From Batkoa obscura (lineage: Eukaryota; Entomophthoromycota; Entomophthoromycetes; Entomophthorales; Batkoaceae), in contig JASVEC010000002.1 of assembly GCA_030770535.1 (NCBI GenBank), forward strand, positions 1,240,001-1,304,000: a DNA stretch of 64,000 bases, given 5' to 3'. Below the pieces are notes generated by a model, which was not told where the DNA came from, ran no database searches, and saw nothing but the letters and a program-made list of their open reading frames with translations. The translations under genes and the position numbers were made by a program. Positions 1 through 15,634 of this stretch are shown here, one piece after another (the stretch's first letter is position 1; every line of letters begins with the position of its first letter).

Positions 1-2694
1 TCCCATCGACGCAAAGATACTTTACTAGCATCAAAATCACCTTCTTTAGCACTGTGATCTCCACCTTTACCTTCACCTTGTACAACACGAGTGGCCCCCC
101 AAGAGAAATCATCAAAATGCCAGTAAGAATAAACTGGTAATATAAAGTTCCATACAGGTAAAGCTAAGAGATAAACAAACATCCATAAAACATAAATGAT
201 TTTACGAGAAGTAATTAAAATCAACAAAGCTGGTGAAAATAATACTAATAATAACATAACTAATGGTAATGAAGTAGCCAAACTATTAATTGTTGATGTA
301 GCTATGGTTCCTATCAATACAAAAGTCATAACAATTGCTACAGGTAATACAACAGTACCAATTAATTCCATAAAAATAACAAATTGCATTGAAAAACAAA
401 AGGTACCGCATAAATTTCTAACCAAAACTAATTCTAATAAATTGTGAATAGTCGAATTAATCCATCTTCTACGTTGAGATAATAAAACACTAAATTCATC
501 AGGAACAACAGTTTTGCAAATAGCTTGTGGAACAAACATCATTTTACGATTTGGGAAATTACGTAACATTAAAGTAGTTAAAAATCGATCTTCACCTAAT
601 AATAATAAATTCTTTTGATGTAATGTTTCTACTACATTTTGAGAATATTCTTGTACAATTTCAGGTTTAGTTATAATAGGTACCCAATCGGAATCTCCTT
701 TAGGTGCCTTTAATCGATACATACAAAAGCAACCTGGTAAACAAGTTACACCACCAAATACAGATTCAAAACCTTTACCAAGATGATGAGATATATAATA
801 TTCAAATACTTGAATACCGGTAACCCAAGAATCTCTTTTATTGGCTATTTTAGTTTCTCCACATAACCCCATAATTAATGGATCATTAATTAAACAATAA
901 GTTAATAATTTCAATGAATCAGGATAAACTTTAGTATCTGCATCTACCATTAATACTGTTTCAAAGTTATCAGGTGTGACTCCCATTAAATGATGGATTT
1001 TTCGAAATAAATCATAATCTAAAGGAGTCATACGTTCATTATAAATTACTCTTGAAAAAAAGTTCATTAGTATTAATTGAGAATCTCTTTTACCCCTATT
1101 TCCTGCTTTTGGTTTCCCATCTTCTTCAGCATTACCACATTTAATAATAACTAAAGTAGGTACACGATGAGATTTATAATTAAAATGACCAGCATAGACT
1201 TTAGCCCTATTATGTTGTTTGTGACCTGCTGCAACAGCAATATAGCTTTGCGGCTCAGGATCCGTAAAATTAGGATCTAACTCAATTAAATCTAAACAAA
1301 TATCTGGTGTAGATTTATCATTTCCAGAGCCAACAATGATACCATCCGCTACAATAAACAATAATTTTTTATCATCTGAATAATCGGTGCCAGCTAAAGA
1401 TTCAATAGTTGTACGCATTGAGGCTTCGCCTTCAGAATAACAGGTAACTAACATAATATTAAACAATTCATTAGGATCATCAGATATTCTACGTGGCGTT
1501 CCTTTTACACCCCATGGTGCTTGATTATTAGTAATTAAGGGACGACGAGAATTATTGTAAGGCCTTTTGGATAATCGATAAGAAATAAACCAATGGAATA
1601 CAAAAGCCATAGCAAAACGAGTGATGATGATTGAAAGAATAACAATTAAAGAAACGGTCATAAACATATCAACAGCAAAACAACCCACTTGGGCTTTTTG
1701 TAAATAACCCGTACCAAATTTTTGTTTTAAACAAGGAATTGTGTTTTTAATATCTGGATCTCTAAAAAAAAATTTAGTAGCATCTACACTACTGGCTAAT
1801 CTTACTGCTTGTTTAATGGCCATGTCTAAATCATCATAATATACATCTCCATCATAAATTTTTAAATATGCGCCAAAATCTAAAACGGCCCCATCAACAA
1901 CAACAATATTTTTATAAATATCATTCCAAGAAAAACCAGCCATAACATCTTGACCATCTACTTGAAATTTTTGTAAATTAAAATTGTCTGCTACTTGGTC
2001 AATGGAATCAAATATACATCTTCCTGTTAATCCATTATTCGTTGCACAATGCTTATAATTACTAACCGCATTATATATCTTTCCATTCAACTTACTTTGA
2101 ACTTTATCACATTCATCAAATTGATTTTCCGTAGGTTTAAAATAAGAAGTAATGTCTGGAAATTGGATTTCCCTTTCAAACGTTGGAAAATCAGGTGGGA
2201 ATTTAGCATCAGGTGCATTATAGATAAATTTATTAATAATATAATAACCAGGGTCTAAATCAATCATTAATATAAAAAAATACCAGTTAGTAACAAAAGA
2301 ACTTACAAGTAGGACCATTTCCACTCTGTGGATGAACAGGATATAATTTAGTATTTTGTTGAGAACCTAATTGTTTTCTAGTAGCATCATCACAAAACAC
2401 TTTAGGTAAAAAGAAAGTTAAAAACACAACTAAGCCGCAAATCAACATAATAATAAAACAAAGGGTCACTTTTTCTCTCCAAGCCTGGATTACATCAGGA
2501 GTTGGGAATCCTAATCTTCTTAATATAAAACTAGGAGCCCAAAAGGTTACTATTTGCGAAAAGATAACCCAACCATCAAATCGACTTCTATCTTTTTCTC
2601 CTAACATAGGAGTAGGGGCTGCAAATCGATCAGGTCGATTAAGTGTTTTTCCCCTTCGTAAGGTGCGTCCTCGTTGTACGAATTCAGAACTCAT
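1..2694 (-). CDS. Chitin synthase, class IV-like (C-terminus beyond window)
   Basis: Membrane enzyme that polymerises UDP-GlcNAc into cell-wall chitin. Seen: exon 1 is 2307-2694 (ATG at 2692-2694) and exon 2 runs from 2254 off the left edge, with the intron bounded by GTAAGT and TTTAG. Exon 1 encodes a basic N-terminus and two hydrophobic segments around [14 protein letters not shown] and the stretch after AWREKV, as in Chs3/class IV enzymes. Exon 2 holds family-2 glycosyltransferase motifs in order: [26 protein letters not shown] and QRRRW, then membrane segments and SWGATR near the edge (Chs3-type SWGxTR). No myosin motor precedes it, which argues against class V. The class call rests on remembered motifs and the N-terminal layout. 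Neighbouring gene 4977-5837 is divergent across about 2.3 kb. Confidence 0.92.
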
Positions 2695-4976
2695 TAAAAT
2701 TGATTGAGTGGTCTAAGAGTATAGATAAGATAAGATACAATAAAGAATAATATAAAAACAAATGAGAGGTGTTGGATTAACTTGTTATCTTTTTATAATA
2801 AAAATCTTTTTGTTTATATACAATTGATAAGGTTAATTGCTAATAAGTTTTATAGAAAAATAAAATAAACTAGCAAAAAAAAGAATAAAATGATAAAGAT
2901 TGTTATAAAAAAGATAATTAATTATTTAGCTTCTTTTTTTTATAAAGGAGAAATTATTAAATATTTTAAAAAATTTATTAATTAGTGTTGTATTATTTTA
3001 AGGGTTACCGCTACTCATGCCTAGAAAACTTTAATCTAAATTTAGGTGGTTGGAATTCAATTCTTAGATAGCCAATCAATTTTAAATTCATAGCACTTAA
3101 TTGGTTATTTTCTTGAACCTCCCCACTCATTAGCATTCCTATCCAAAATATGAATTTTTTTCAAAAAATGACCTTGAGCCAATTAACTGCTATCTTAATA
3201 TTGCTTACTACTGTTAAGGAAATATTTAAATTTAACAAAGAGAAACCAAAGTCAATAACGGACTATTATTGGTGGAGAGAAGTTTTATCCATTGATTTAA
3301 AGTAAATCATGAAAGTTGGAAATAGTGGCTCTTTTAAAAATATATTCTATTTTTAACATTATGCTTAGAATGAAGCTTTTGAAATAATGGAGTTAAATTT
3401 GCACTTTCGGACAAATTTTTTTTAGTATTACTAAAAATAAGTTACAATGAAAAAGTGTATTAATATTTTATATAATTTAATGACAGTTATAAATCGATGT
3501 TTTCATAGTTTTCACCTCCATGAATCATAGGTTTTTTAAATAAAATAAAATAAAATATTAGTTTTATAAATATAATAAACAAATCTTTTTAGGATCAGCT
3601 TATAAAATAAGTTTGAATACAAATTTGGTTTTTTTGCTTTAAATAAAACCATTAATGTTTAAAGCCAATCATTAGATGATGGGTATATTGTTGTTCTATT
3701 CTGCTATTAAAATGATTTAAATAAAATTCTTCTCACATAATCTGATAGCCTCATAAAGTAAATGTTACTATGAAGTGCGATTTTGCTGATACTGTATTAA
3801 CACTTAATTTGTTAGCGTTCAAATTATATGAGAGAAATTACATTTGAACTGGTACAATAATAACACAAGAAAATTCTATTTTTTAAATAGATGGAACATT
3901 GCTTTTTGGTTTAAAGTTCATAAATTTCAATGAAGTCGATTTTGTTGATTTGATCAAATAAGTTCTATACCAAAAAGAATAAAATGAAAAAGACAAGATG
4001 TTTTAAATGAAAAATAAAATTTTGATTTAATAGAAGTTAATTTCAATAATAAATTAATAAAATGAGATAATTCCATAATTTATTATAATAAAATGAAATA
4101 TAGATTAAAGTTAGTGAAATAATTTGGCATTCTATTATACTAATTTTTAAAAAGCACAAAAATCAAATAAACATATGGGGTATTTTTTTAGTCTCATCAC
4201 TTTTTCTTCTCAAGTGCTATTTGAGTGGAAAATTTGTTAGTAAAATCCTTAAATGCAAAAACGCATCCTCTATGATAAAACAAATGTGATTCAAATATGC
4301 TTAAAATCAACTGATTTTAGGACTAATAAATTGAACATACTAAATTAAAACTCATAAACTCACAGCTAAAATTGAACTTAATGAACAAACGATTAAGAAA
4401 TTGGCATATTTAATCTAGCTATAGTACTATTGTTCCACTATCACTTTTTAATACAATGCAATAACATAATCATTCCTCCTTAATTTTCGCCTATCAATTA
4501 AAATCCTGAAATCAATTAAAGGGTCTAATTTATAATAATGAACTTGAACTCCCTAATACCATCTGCTTAGTGTGTTTAAGTTCAGATACAATATAATTAC
4601 TATTTATTTAAGAATAAAATTTAAAGGTCAAGGCTCCAAATTGCGATAAAACTGATTGTTTATTATAAAAACTACTGCTAATCAAGTTATATTCATCTTA
4701 AACATATTTAAAGAATCTTGAACATTAACTCCAAGCATGAATAACCTGTGCAGAACTTGGATAAAGTGGTTCACCGAGTTAATTTGTGGATAAAACATAA
4801 TTGGTTAGAAGCTTTAAAATGACCTCATTTAACTGCCAAGTTATCTAAAAATAGTAGTAGCTAAGGGTTTATTTTTAGATTGTAAGCTTATAATTCTTCA
4901 AAAGATCTGTTTATAAAACATAAATTTTTAAATTTCTTTTATTAAACTTTTTCTTTACATTTTACTAATATTTAAT
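2695..4976. other. Intergenic region, 2.3 kb
   Basis: AT-rich spacer between the divergent chitin synthase and GPI-protein genes. No coding stretch or RNA gene was recognised. The only identifiable element is one short palindromic repeat copy near 4.2 kb. Both promoters must lie here, but no specific site can be named. Confidence 0.6.
4173..4274 (-). repeat. MITE-like element family A, copy 1
   Basis: Starts TATGGGG and ends near CATCCTCTATGA, with the shared core (GTGCTATTTGAGTGGAAAA, then AAAATCCTTAAA). This is the leftmost copy in the window and an isolated one. Confidence 0.8.
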
Positions 4977-5837
4977 ATGTTGTATACTAAATTAGTATTC
5001 TTATTTTTTATTGTTTTAGCTATTGTTGCTCAAAGCTCAGGTAGTTTAAATAATATAAAATATATTTAATTAAATAACTAATAATTTTCTAAAGGCTCTG
5101 AATCAAAAAGTGCTTCCAAAACCGATGATTCAGGTTCTAAAACTGATGATCCTAAAGCTAGTGAAACTAAAACTGACGATAAATCTAAAGCTACTGATAT
5201 CAAAGACAAACAAACAGATTCTAAATCCGATGACAAAGACAGTACTAAAACAAAGGACGACAAAGCAAGTGAAACTTCAGATAAATCCGACAGTGATAAA
5301 AGCTCAAAGAGTGATAGTTCTAAATCAAGCAGTGATCCAAAAGCAACTGATAAACCATCAGCAAGAGCGATGATTACTATCATGGAACCTAGATATAATA
5401 ATGATGTTAAAGGTTCTAGTGTACCATTAAAAAAAAATATTAAGTTTAAATGGATCTTTTCGAATACACCATATGAAAATCCAAAGAAACTTAATATTTC
5501 CCTTGTTCAAAAGAGAGCTGGAGGTAATGCTAAATATGACATTGCTACTATCCCTGGTACTGATAAAGAATTCGAATGGAAAGTTAAAGATTATGTTCCC
5601 GAAGATAATGAGAATGGTATCTTCCTTAAAGCGGGATCTGAAAATATGGTTCAAATTTTTATCCATGATTCAGAAACCAAATACGACACTTTAAATCCAG
5701 GTAAAAAAATTAGACCTGGCCCTAGAAATCTTGTGTTTTATCAACCAATGGATTTAGATAATACTTTCACTGATAATGCTAACCTTGCAGTCCCTTCCTT
5801 AGCTTTATTAGCTTTATCTTCATTGGTTTTATTATAG
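4977..5837 (+). CDS. Secreted, GPI-anchored surface protein with DUF7137-like domain
   Basis: Probable cell-wall or plasma-membrane surface protein of 268 aa. Exon 1 (4977-5040) encodes a signal peptide (MLYTKLVFLFFIVLAIVAQS). A 54-bp intron with donor GTAGTT and acceptor AAAG follows, then exon 2 (5095-5837). The mature part opens with about 90 residues of Ser/Lys/Asp/Thr-rich low complexity (SKTDD, SKSDDKD), probably an O-glycosylated stalk. A folded region of about 130 residues follows, with ITIMEPRY and IKFKWIF near its start. It resembles fungal DUF7137 domains, judged by eye only. The C-terminus is small residues then a hydrophobic tail (PSLALLALSSLVLL), typical of a GPI signal. An ORF starting at the internal ATG 5370 would miss the signal peptide and stalk. 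Domain identity is the least certain part. Confidence 0.8.
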
Positions 5838-6055
5838 TAAATTAATCTCACTTAAAATCTGATTTAGTAGTATTCTAATATTATACTAATAAATAAATAA
5901 TAAAATAACATTTAATTATATATTAACTTTACAATATTTTGAATATCTTTTTCCTTTTCATTTATTTTTCTATATTTTAAACTGAAACTTAGTCAATTAG
6001 TTAAATTAATTATAATCACAGTAAACATGCCCAAGTAGTTAAGTTATATTTTAAT

Positions 6056-10258
<4,203 letters not shown>

Positions 10259-10552
10259 TTAAAAAGAAAACAAAAATCATCATTTGAGTAAAGTTTCATT
10301 ATTTGCCATTTTTGTAATTTCAGCATAGTTTTGGTATGCAAAAATAGTAATGATTTTAGTTAAAAATTGAACATTATCAAGGTGTATGAAGTATAATAAA
10401 TATAAAAAAGGCTCTATAATAAAAATTACTATAGCTTATATCTGTGATCTTAAAAATAATAAAGACCAATAGTCGAAACAAAAAGCATATCAGCTTAAAT
10501 AATTTAATTTAATAGCCTTATTCAATATACATAAACCAAAAGCAGTGAACAC

Positions 10553-10984
10553 TTAAAACTTAAAGATATGATCAATATTTTGTTCCATAAACTGAATAAG
10601 GGCATCAATTTTATTTTGGACTATTTCTAGTTTGATAAAATTTTACTTTTAGTTTAATATGGTAATCTAAACTTACCTTTTTCATGTGTCAATTCTTTGA
10701 TTTTCCTAAGGTTATTATTTAGTTCCCTTTCATACTCTGAGTTCTGCTGTTGAAGAAATTGAAATAAAGTAGTACAGAATGTTTGCATGCTTCCTCCCAT
10801 CTTATCTAAAATATCTTTTTACATATTTATAGTAACTTATGATGCAAAAAGTTAATTTTAAATTACCTCCTAGTTGGTCTTGTATTTTTTTTGATTGATC
10901 TTGAGCTTCACTAAGTAAATTCATAACGGCTTGTTCTTCTTCTGTTGAGTTGATATTATTCATTTCGTGTTGATTGTTATTCAT
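10553..10984 (-). CDS. Small coiled-coil protein, three exons, function unknown
   Basis: Not recognised. Exons 10867-10984, 10677-10805 and 10553-10626 join in frame through introns with GTAATT/TTTTAG and GTAAGT/AACTAG borders, giving a protein of about 106 aa ending in IDHIFKF. It is Asn/Gln/Glu-rich at the N-terminus (MNNNQHEMNN), then amphipathic with heptad-like spacing (MNLLSEAQDQSKKIQDQLG, LNNNLRKIKELTHEKE). No signal peptide or membrane segment. It sits between SMC5 and HRD3 on the same strand, about 300 bp from each. Its size and helical pattern would suit a small subunit of a larger coiled-coil complex such as a kinetochore, tethering or BLOC-type complex, but nothing identifies which. 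The clean three-exon reading frame is the main evidence that it is real. Confidence 0.6.
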
Positions 10985-11289
10985 TTGAATTTAACTTTAG
11001 ATTTGAAAAAGGTAAAAGGGTAGAAAATACTAAATTCTATCTTAGTTATTTAAAAAAATGCATTAATTAATCGAAGTATGTCATTAATAAAATAAAAAAC
11101 CCTTTACGAAACAAATAACAGATTGAATTGTTTATTACGAATTTTTACTTAGAACTTTAATTTATTAATAATAATAATTTTAAAAAAGGAACGAATTTCT
11201 AGTGATCATAACTCATAAAGACGGACTTAATTTCTCTTCTACCTTTAAAACTTAACAACTTTGAATAGTGTAATTGCTAGGTCTGTTTA

Positions 11290-14213
11290 TTAAGCTTGTC
11301 CTGTAGCTGGATCAGCATTAAGTTGTGGATGTTGATTATTATTATTATTATCATTTGCTTCGTTAGCCTCATCTTCTGCCAATTCCTCTTCCACTTGTTC
11401 CCTAGCTAAATTACGATTATTATTGTTTCCCATCCCAAATTGCCTAATATAAACAAGCCAACCAACAAATAAACATAGGATAAGTATTATATAATTCTCT
11501 GGCTTTGATTTTGAATTGATATCCATATGGCTTTCAGTTTCATAATCATGATGAAGTTCACTCCATACTTGATTTTGGTTTTCATCATTTGTGTCTTCAT
11601 TCATATTGTTTTCTTTAGGATCCTGTATCTGTTCTTGTTTTGCATTGTAATTATTTGCCCCTGTCGATAATAATATTTCTCTCAAATTTAATTTTGCGTC
11701 CCCATTAAAAAAATTCTTAAGCTTCTCCAATATATTTTTAATCCTCAATTTAAATAATGACAAATTAACCGGTAAGACTGCTTTAGAGTTACTAACAAGA
11801 GATTGATCATACCATCTCTTAGCAAGGTGGAAATCCTTTAAAATAAATTATTGTTATGCTAATATTAGTATAGTTTAGTTTATTACCTTTGGTAGACCTA
11901 TTCCATATTCATACATCCACCCAATATTCCACATTGCTAAAGCATCATAATGTTTTTCAGCTGCATTTTGATAACAGACAGCTGCTTTGGCATAATCTGG
12001 GTTACTTAATCCCCATCCATAAAAGTAATAATCCCCTTGTTTTACTCTACTATCTGGATTACCTTGATTGGCTGATCGTGTCCAATAAGTCAAGGCTAAT
12101 TCATAATTAGGCTGTATTGCTGAACCTTGTACTTTATTTTTGTCATTATTTTCATTATTTATATTTACTAATTTATATTTAGCTAAAGATGTAAATAAAT
12201 ATTATATACTTATATATTGAAAGAATTTACCTTGATCAATAATCCATGCTACATTTTCTTGAGCTATCTCTATACCTGACTCTGCGGCAATTATATAATG
12301 AATAAGTGCCGTTTCTATTTCTCCTCTTTTATAATGGTGATAGCCCATACTCATATGATCAAGATCCCATACTCCTCTTTCAGCTACGGATTTGAATAAA
12401 GGTACTGCTAATGTACATGAATGGAGTGAAAATAATTCATTAGCATAATAGTTTGCTAAATGATAACTACCAAGGAAATTTTTTTGCTTTGCAGCTTCCA
12501 AGAAATACCTAAAGGCTTTTTCATGCTTTTCGTTTTCCATTTCAATTAAGCCAAGCTCTACAAGGGCTTCACTATCTCCTAAAGCCAATGCTGCACTAGT
12601 CAAATAAGCTAATCCAGTATCATAGGCCTGTTTAAAATGATTAAATATTTGATATGCTATTAAAATAATCAAACTACCTTTTTGTCATTTTTGTTTTCAA
12701 GTAACAATTTTGCAGTCCAATAAGTTGCCGTTGGATTTTTCTAAATAAGATTATTCCTTATACTCATTTACTTGTATTAAAATCACTTACCAATTTCCTT
12801 CCTTTTTCAAAATGCTTCTTTGCGGTACCTTTAGAAACAGCTACACCTTCACCCCGGAGATACATTAATCCAAGCAAGGCATAGGCATTACCAACGTCCC
12901 TTTTTTGTTCATCAGTCCAAGCTTCCTCAGGTCCAAGGGAAGGGATATAATCCATGACTTGATTTAAATATTTTCTAGCGCTTGCAACGTTACGTTCCAC
13001 GATTTTATTCCCATAATAGTGAACAGAAGCAAGATAATAGGTGGCTTGTAAGCTACCAGAAGAAGAAAGAAAAACATTGTACTCAATAACTTCATTAAAC
13101 CCTTGTTGTTGAGCTTCTCTTCCTTTGTTACTAAGGTCTTCCAATTTATTACCAAAAACACCCCCTTCAAAATCTGATAAGCGAACAGGTCTGGGTGGGA
13201 ATGATTTTCCACCTGGAGGCCCAGAAAGAAATTTTTGAACCGCTTTTTCAAATAATTATATATTTACGTTTTGAAAAAAAATGTATTACCTTCTGCTGCT
13301 GCACTTTTATAGTATTCTAAAGCAACATTACATGACTTTGGTGCAGAAATACCATTGAAATAACGATACCCTAATACTAACCTAGAGCCAGGATTATCGG
13401 ATCTAGCAGAAAAGGTATGATATAACATTGACTAATCAAGGATCAAACGGTTCATTTTAAGTTGAATAAATTACTTACCAGTCCAAGGTCTTTTTCAATG
13501 CCCCCAATTCCAGTAGAATAAATAATACCAAGCAAATGTTGTGCTTTATGGTTTCCATTCAAATCCGACAGCTTCTTAAAATAGTTGACTGCTTTTGTAA
13601 TATTCCTGGGATGGGAATAAGAAGAGAACTATCAAATTTTAATATACAATAAAAAAGCGAATAAACAAAACTACCAAATTCATAGCCCCGAGCATATAGA
13701 TACTATCAGGGTGGTCCAATTCATAAGCCTCCATCAGTTTTGTAGTAACCTTTTTAAGAAATGGGTCTTTAATTTCATCTTCTACTTTCTTTTGGTCATC
13801 ATTTTCTTTATTTCCATTCTTATTAAAAGCAGAGCGAATAGCATTTTGAATAAGATTAACCGACAAACTTAATATCCCAGATTCTGAAGGCTCAATCTCT
13901 TCGCTATTGACTGCTGGATCAAAACTATGTTTCCTTTCCAAGTTACGCTGGTTCAACATCTTTAATGCCTCTTTGTATAACATATCTCCTGATTTTACGC
14001 TGTCCTCAAGTTGATCTTGATTTTCATTCTGATTATTGTTCTAGTATAAAAGTGAGTTTCAATTTCGTTTATTAAATCAAAAAAATTAAACTTTAATCGA
14101 AATTTCTCAATAAGTCTAAAAAAATAAGATACCTTCGAAGCAATAACACTAAGACTTAGTAACAGAATACACAGACATCTAAGTGCCCATCTACTTAATT
14201 TCAATAAAAGCAT
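11290..14213 (-). CDS. HRD3: HRD3/SEL1L-like ER-associated degradation adaptor
   Basis: Partner of the HRD1 ubiquitin ligase in the ER membrane. Its luminal Sel1 repeats receive misfolded glycoproteins. Exon 1 encodes a signal sequence (MLLLKLSRWALRCLCILLLS), then a short intron. The luminal part is a long series of Sel1-type helical repeats, for example AYALLGLMYLRGEGV (about 12.85 kb), AFRYFLEAAKQKNFLGSYHL (about 12.5 kb) and GDYYFYGWGLSNPDYAKA plus MWNIGWMYEYGIGLPK (about 12.0-11.9 kb), an order characteristic of Hrd3. Near the C-terminus a single membrane span (YIILILCLFVGWLVYI) is followed by a short Asn/Glu-rich cytosolic tail, matching Hrd3 topology. About eight exons. No lesion seen. 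Intron borders between repeats are approximate. Confidence 0.9.
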
Positions 14214-14636
14214 CTTTAGTTCAATCCTTATTGATTAAATCTCTCTCTTTTTATCTTAGTCGTGAAATAAAGCAAAACTTCGTTAATAATCTGTTTTTAT
14301 TTTTTTGCCACGTAAATTTTTAGTACTGAACTTTATAAAATATTATGATTTAATTGGCTAAAACCTTAAACTTAGATGGTATTTGAGATGTTGTTTGATT
14401 GATTTTGCTTTAAAACAACTATGCCACTTTAGTAAATTTCATTTAAGCTATAAATTATTACCAAGATCATAGTCCAGTATCAAAGTTTTTATCTATTATC
14501 ATTCATGATGACATTATTTTGGTAATAAATAGAGTTTCTCTATTGAAAATTGTATAGCAAAAACTTTTTTGCTTCAAATATTCACTTTTTAACTTAAAGA
14601 AAAACATCAATTAAATTAATAAAAACACATTCATAA

Positions 14637-14737
14637 TATGAGGATTTTTTTTGTTTCATTACTTTTTCCATTTTTTAAACGCTATTTAAGTGGAAAAGCT
14701 ATCAGTAGAATTCTTAAAAAAATATATCCCTAATATA
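14637..14737 (-). repeat. MITE-like element family A, copy 2
   Basis: TATGAGGAT at the left, ATATATCCCTAATATA at the right, with an intact core (AACGCTATTTAAGTGGAAAA). First of a loose cluster of five copies within 1 kb. Confidence 0.85.
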
Positions 14738-14939
14738 CATCAAGTTAATTAATATTTATTGATAATAGTTAAAAACGCTTTATTAGTAATTACTTAAGAT
14801 TTAAAATTGATTTTATTACTAGTAAAATATGAAAGTAAAACATTGATTTAATTTTGTTATATAGTATAGAATATGAAAGACAGCTTTGTGAAAGAGTTTG
14901 TGTATAAAAATTCAAATGGAAATATATTTTTCTGTTCAG

Positions 14940-15018
14940 GGGCTTTACTGATAGCTTTTCCACTCAAATAGCGCTTAAAAAATAGAAAAAGCGATGAAAC
15001 AAAAAAAACTTCAAATGT
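14940..15018 (+). repeat. MITE-like element family A, copy 3 (left end lost)
   Basis: Retains CTTTTCCACTCAAATAGCGC and the right half up to AAACTTC. The left terminal repeat is unrecognisable. It lies 200 bp from copy 2 in opposite orientation, so the two can pair with each other. Confidence 0.75.
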
Positions 15019-15038
15019 GTAATCAAACTTGAAATTGT

Positions 15039-15212
15039 TTACAATAATAATTCATTTATTGGACCTAATCGTGGTGTTAATGATAGAAATAAAGTAGAAA
15101 GACCAATCATAAATAAAGAAAATGAATCAACTAATTTAACTTGATATAAGCTTACGGTTGGAGTTGAATTAAGAGAAGAAACCTGATTTGATTCTATAAG
15201 CTCTACATCCAT
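15039..15212 (-). CDS. Doubtful short ORF, possible small membrane peptide
   Basis: A 57-codon open frame starting MDVELIESNQVSSLNSTP with one hydrophobic stretch (LFMIGLSTLFLSL). Base composition here is less AT-biased than the flanks, and it lies between two family A elements. It may be a fragment of a former gene or chance. No homology is recognised and no splice partners are evident. Confidence 0.2.
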   Translation of the reverse strand: MDVELIESNQVSSLNSTPTVSLYQVKLVDSFSLFMIGLSTLFLSLTPRLGPINELLL

Positions 15213-15400
15213 TATACTGGTACATGGGTAAATAGTAATAATATATAATAATATACCGTGTCATTTTTTCGTATGGAAACAATGTATATAGTATAAAAAA
15301 TATCACATGACTGTAGAGAAGTTTTGACAAGTTTTTAAGGTCAAGTCTTCTCTTTGTTTTACCATTAGAAAAAGGATTATAATTGTAGCGACTCTAATAC

Positions 15401-15508
15401 TATATGGGGATGTATTTTTGTATTTAAGAATTTTACTGACAATTTTTCCACATAAATAGCGCTTAAAAAATGGAAAAATAATGAAACTAAAAAAAACAGC
15501 CCCATATG
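15401..15508 (+). repeat. MITE-like element family A, copy 4
   Basis: Full-length copy: TATATGGGGATGTATTTTTG at the left and AAACAGCCCCATATG at the right. Both ends carry TATA-like flanks. Confidence 0.9.
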
Positions 15509-15564
15509 GTTTATAAAAATCTACAATTCCACACTCTAAAAAAAGATCTAACAAAAATATTAGA

Positions 15565-15634
15565 GTGTTTTTTAAATGCAATTTAGAGGTAAAATTATCA
15601 ATAAAATTATTAAAAATACATCCCAATATAAAAA
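15565..15634 (-). repeat. MITE-like element family A, copy 5 (degenerate)
   Basis: Only the half ending AATACATCCCAATATA is clear. The rest (AGTGTTTTTTAAATGCAATTT) is eroded, which marks an older insertion. Confidence 0.55.

Noticed and set aside
5078-5383. 101-codon minus-strand open frame opposite the GPI-protein stalk
   Set aside because: Leu/Ser-rich mirror of the Ser/Lys/Asp-coding strand. The plus strand has signal peptide, intron and GPI signal.
15303-15626. 107-codon minus-strand open frame
   Set aside because: Composed of translated family A copies 4 and 5.
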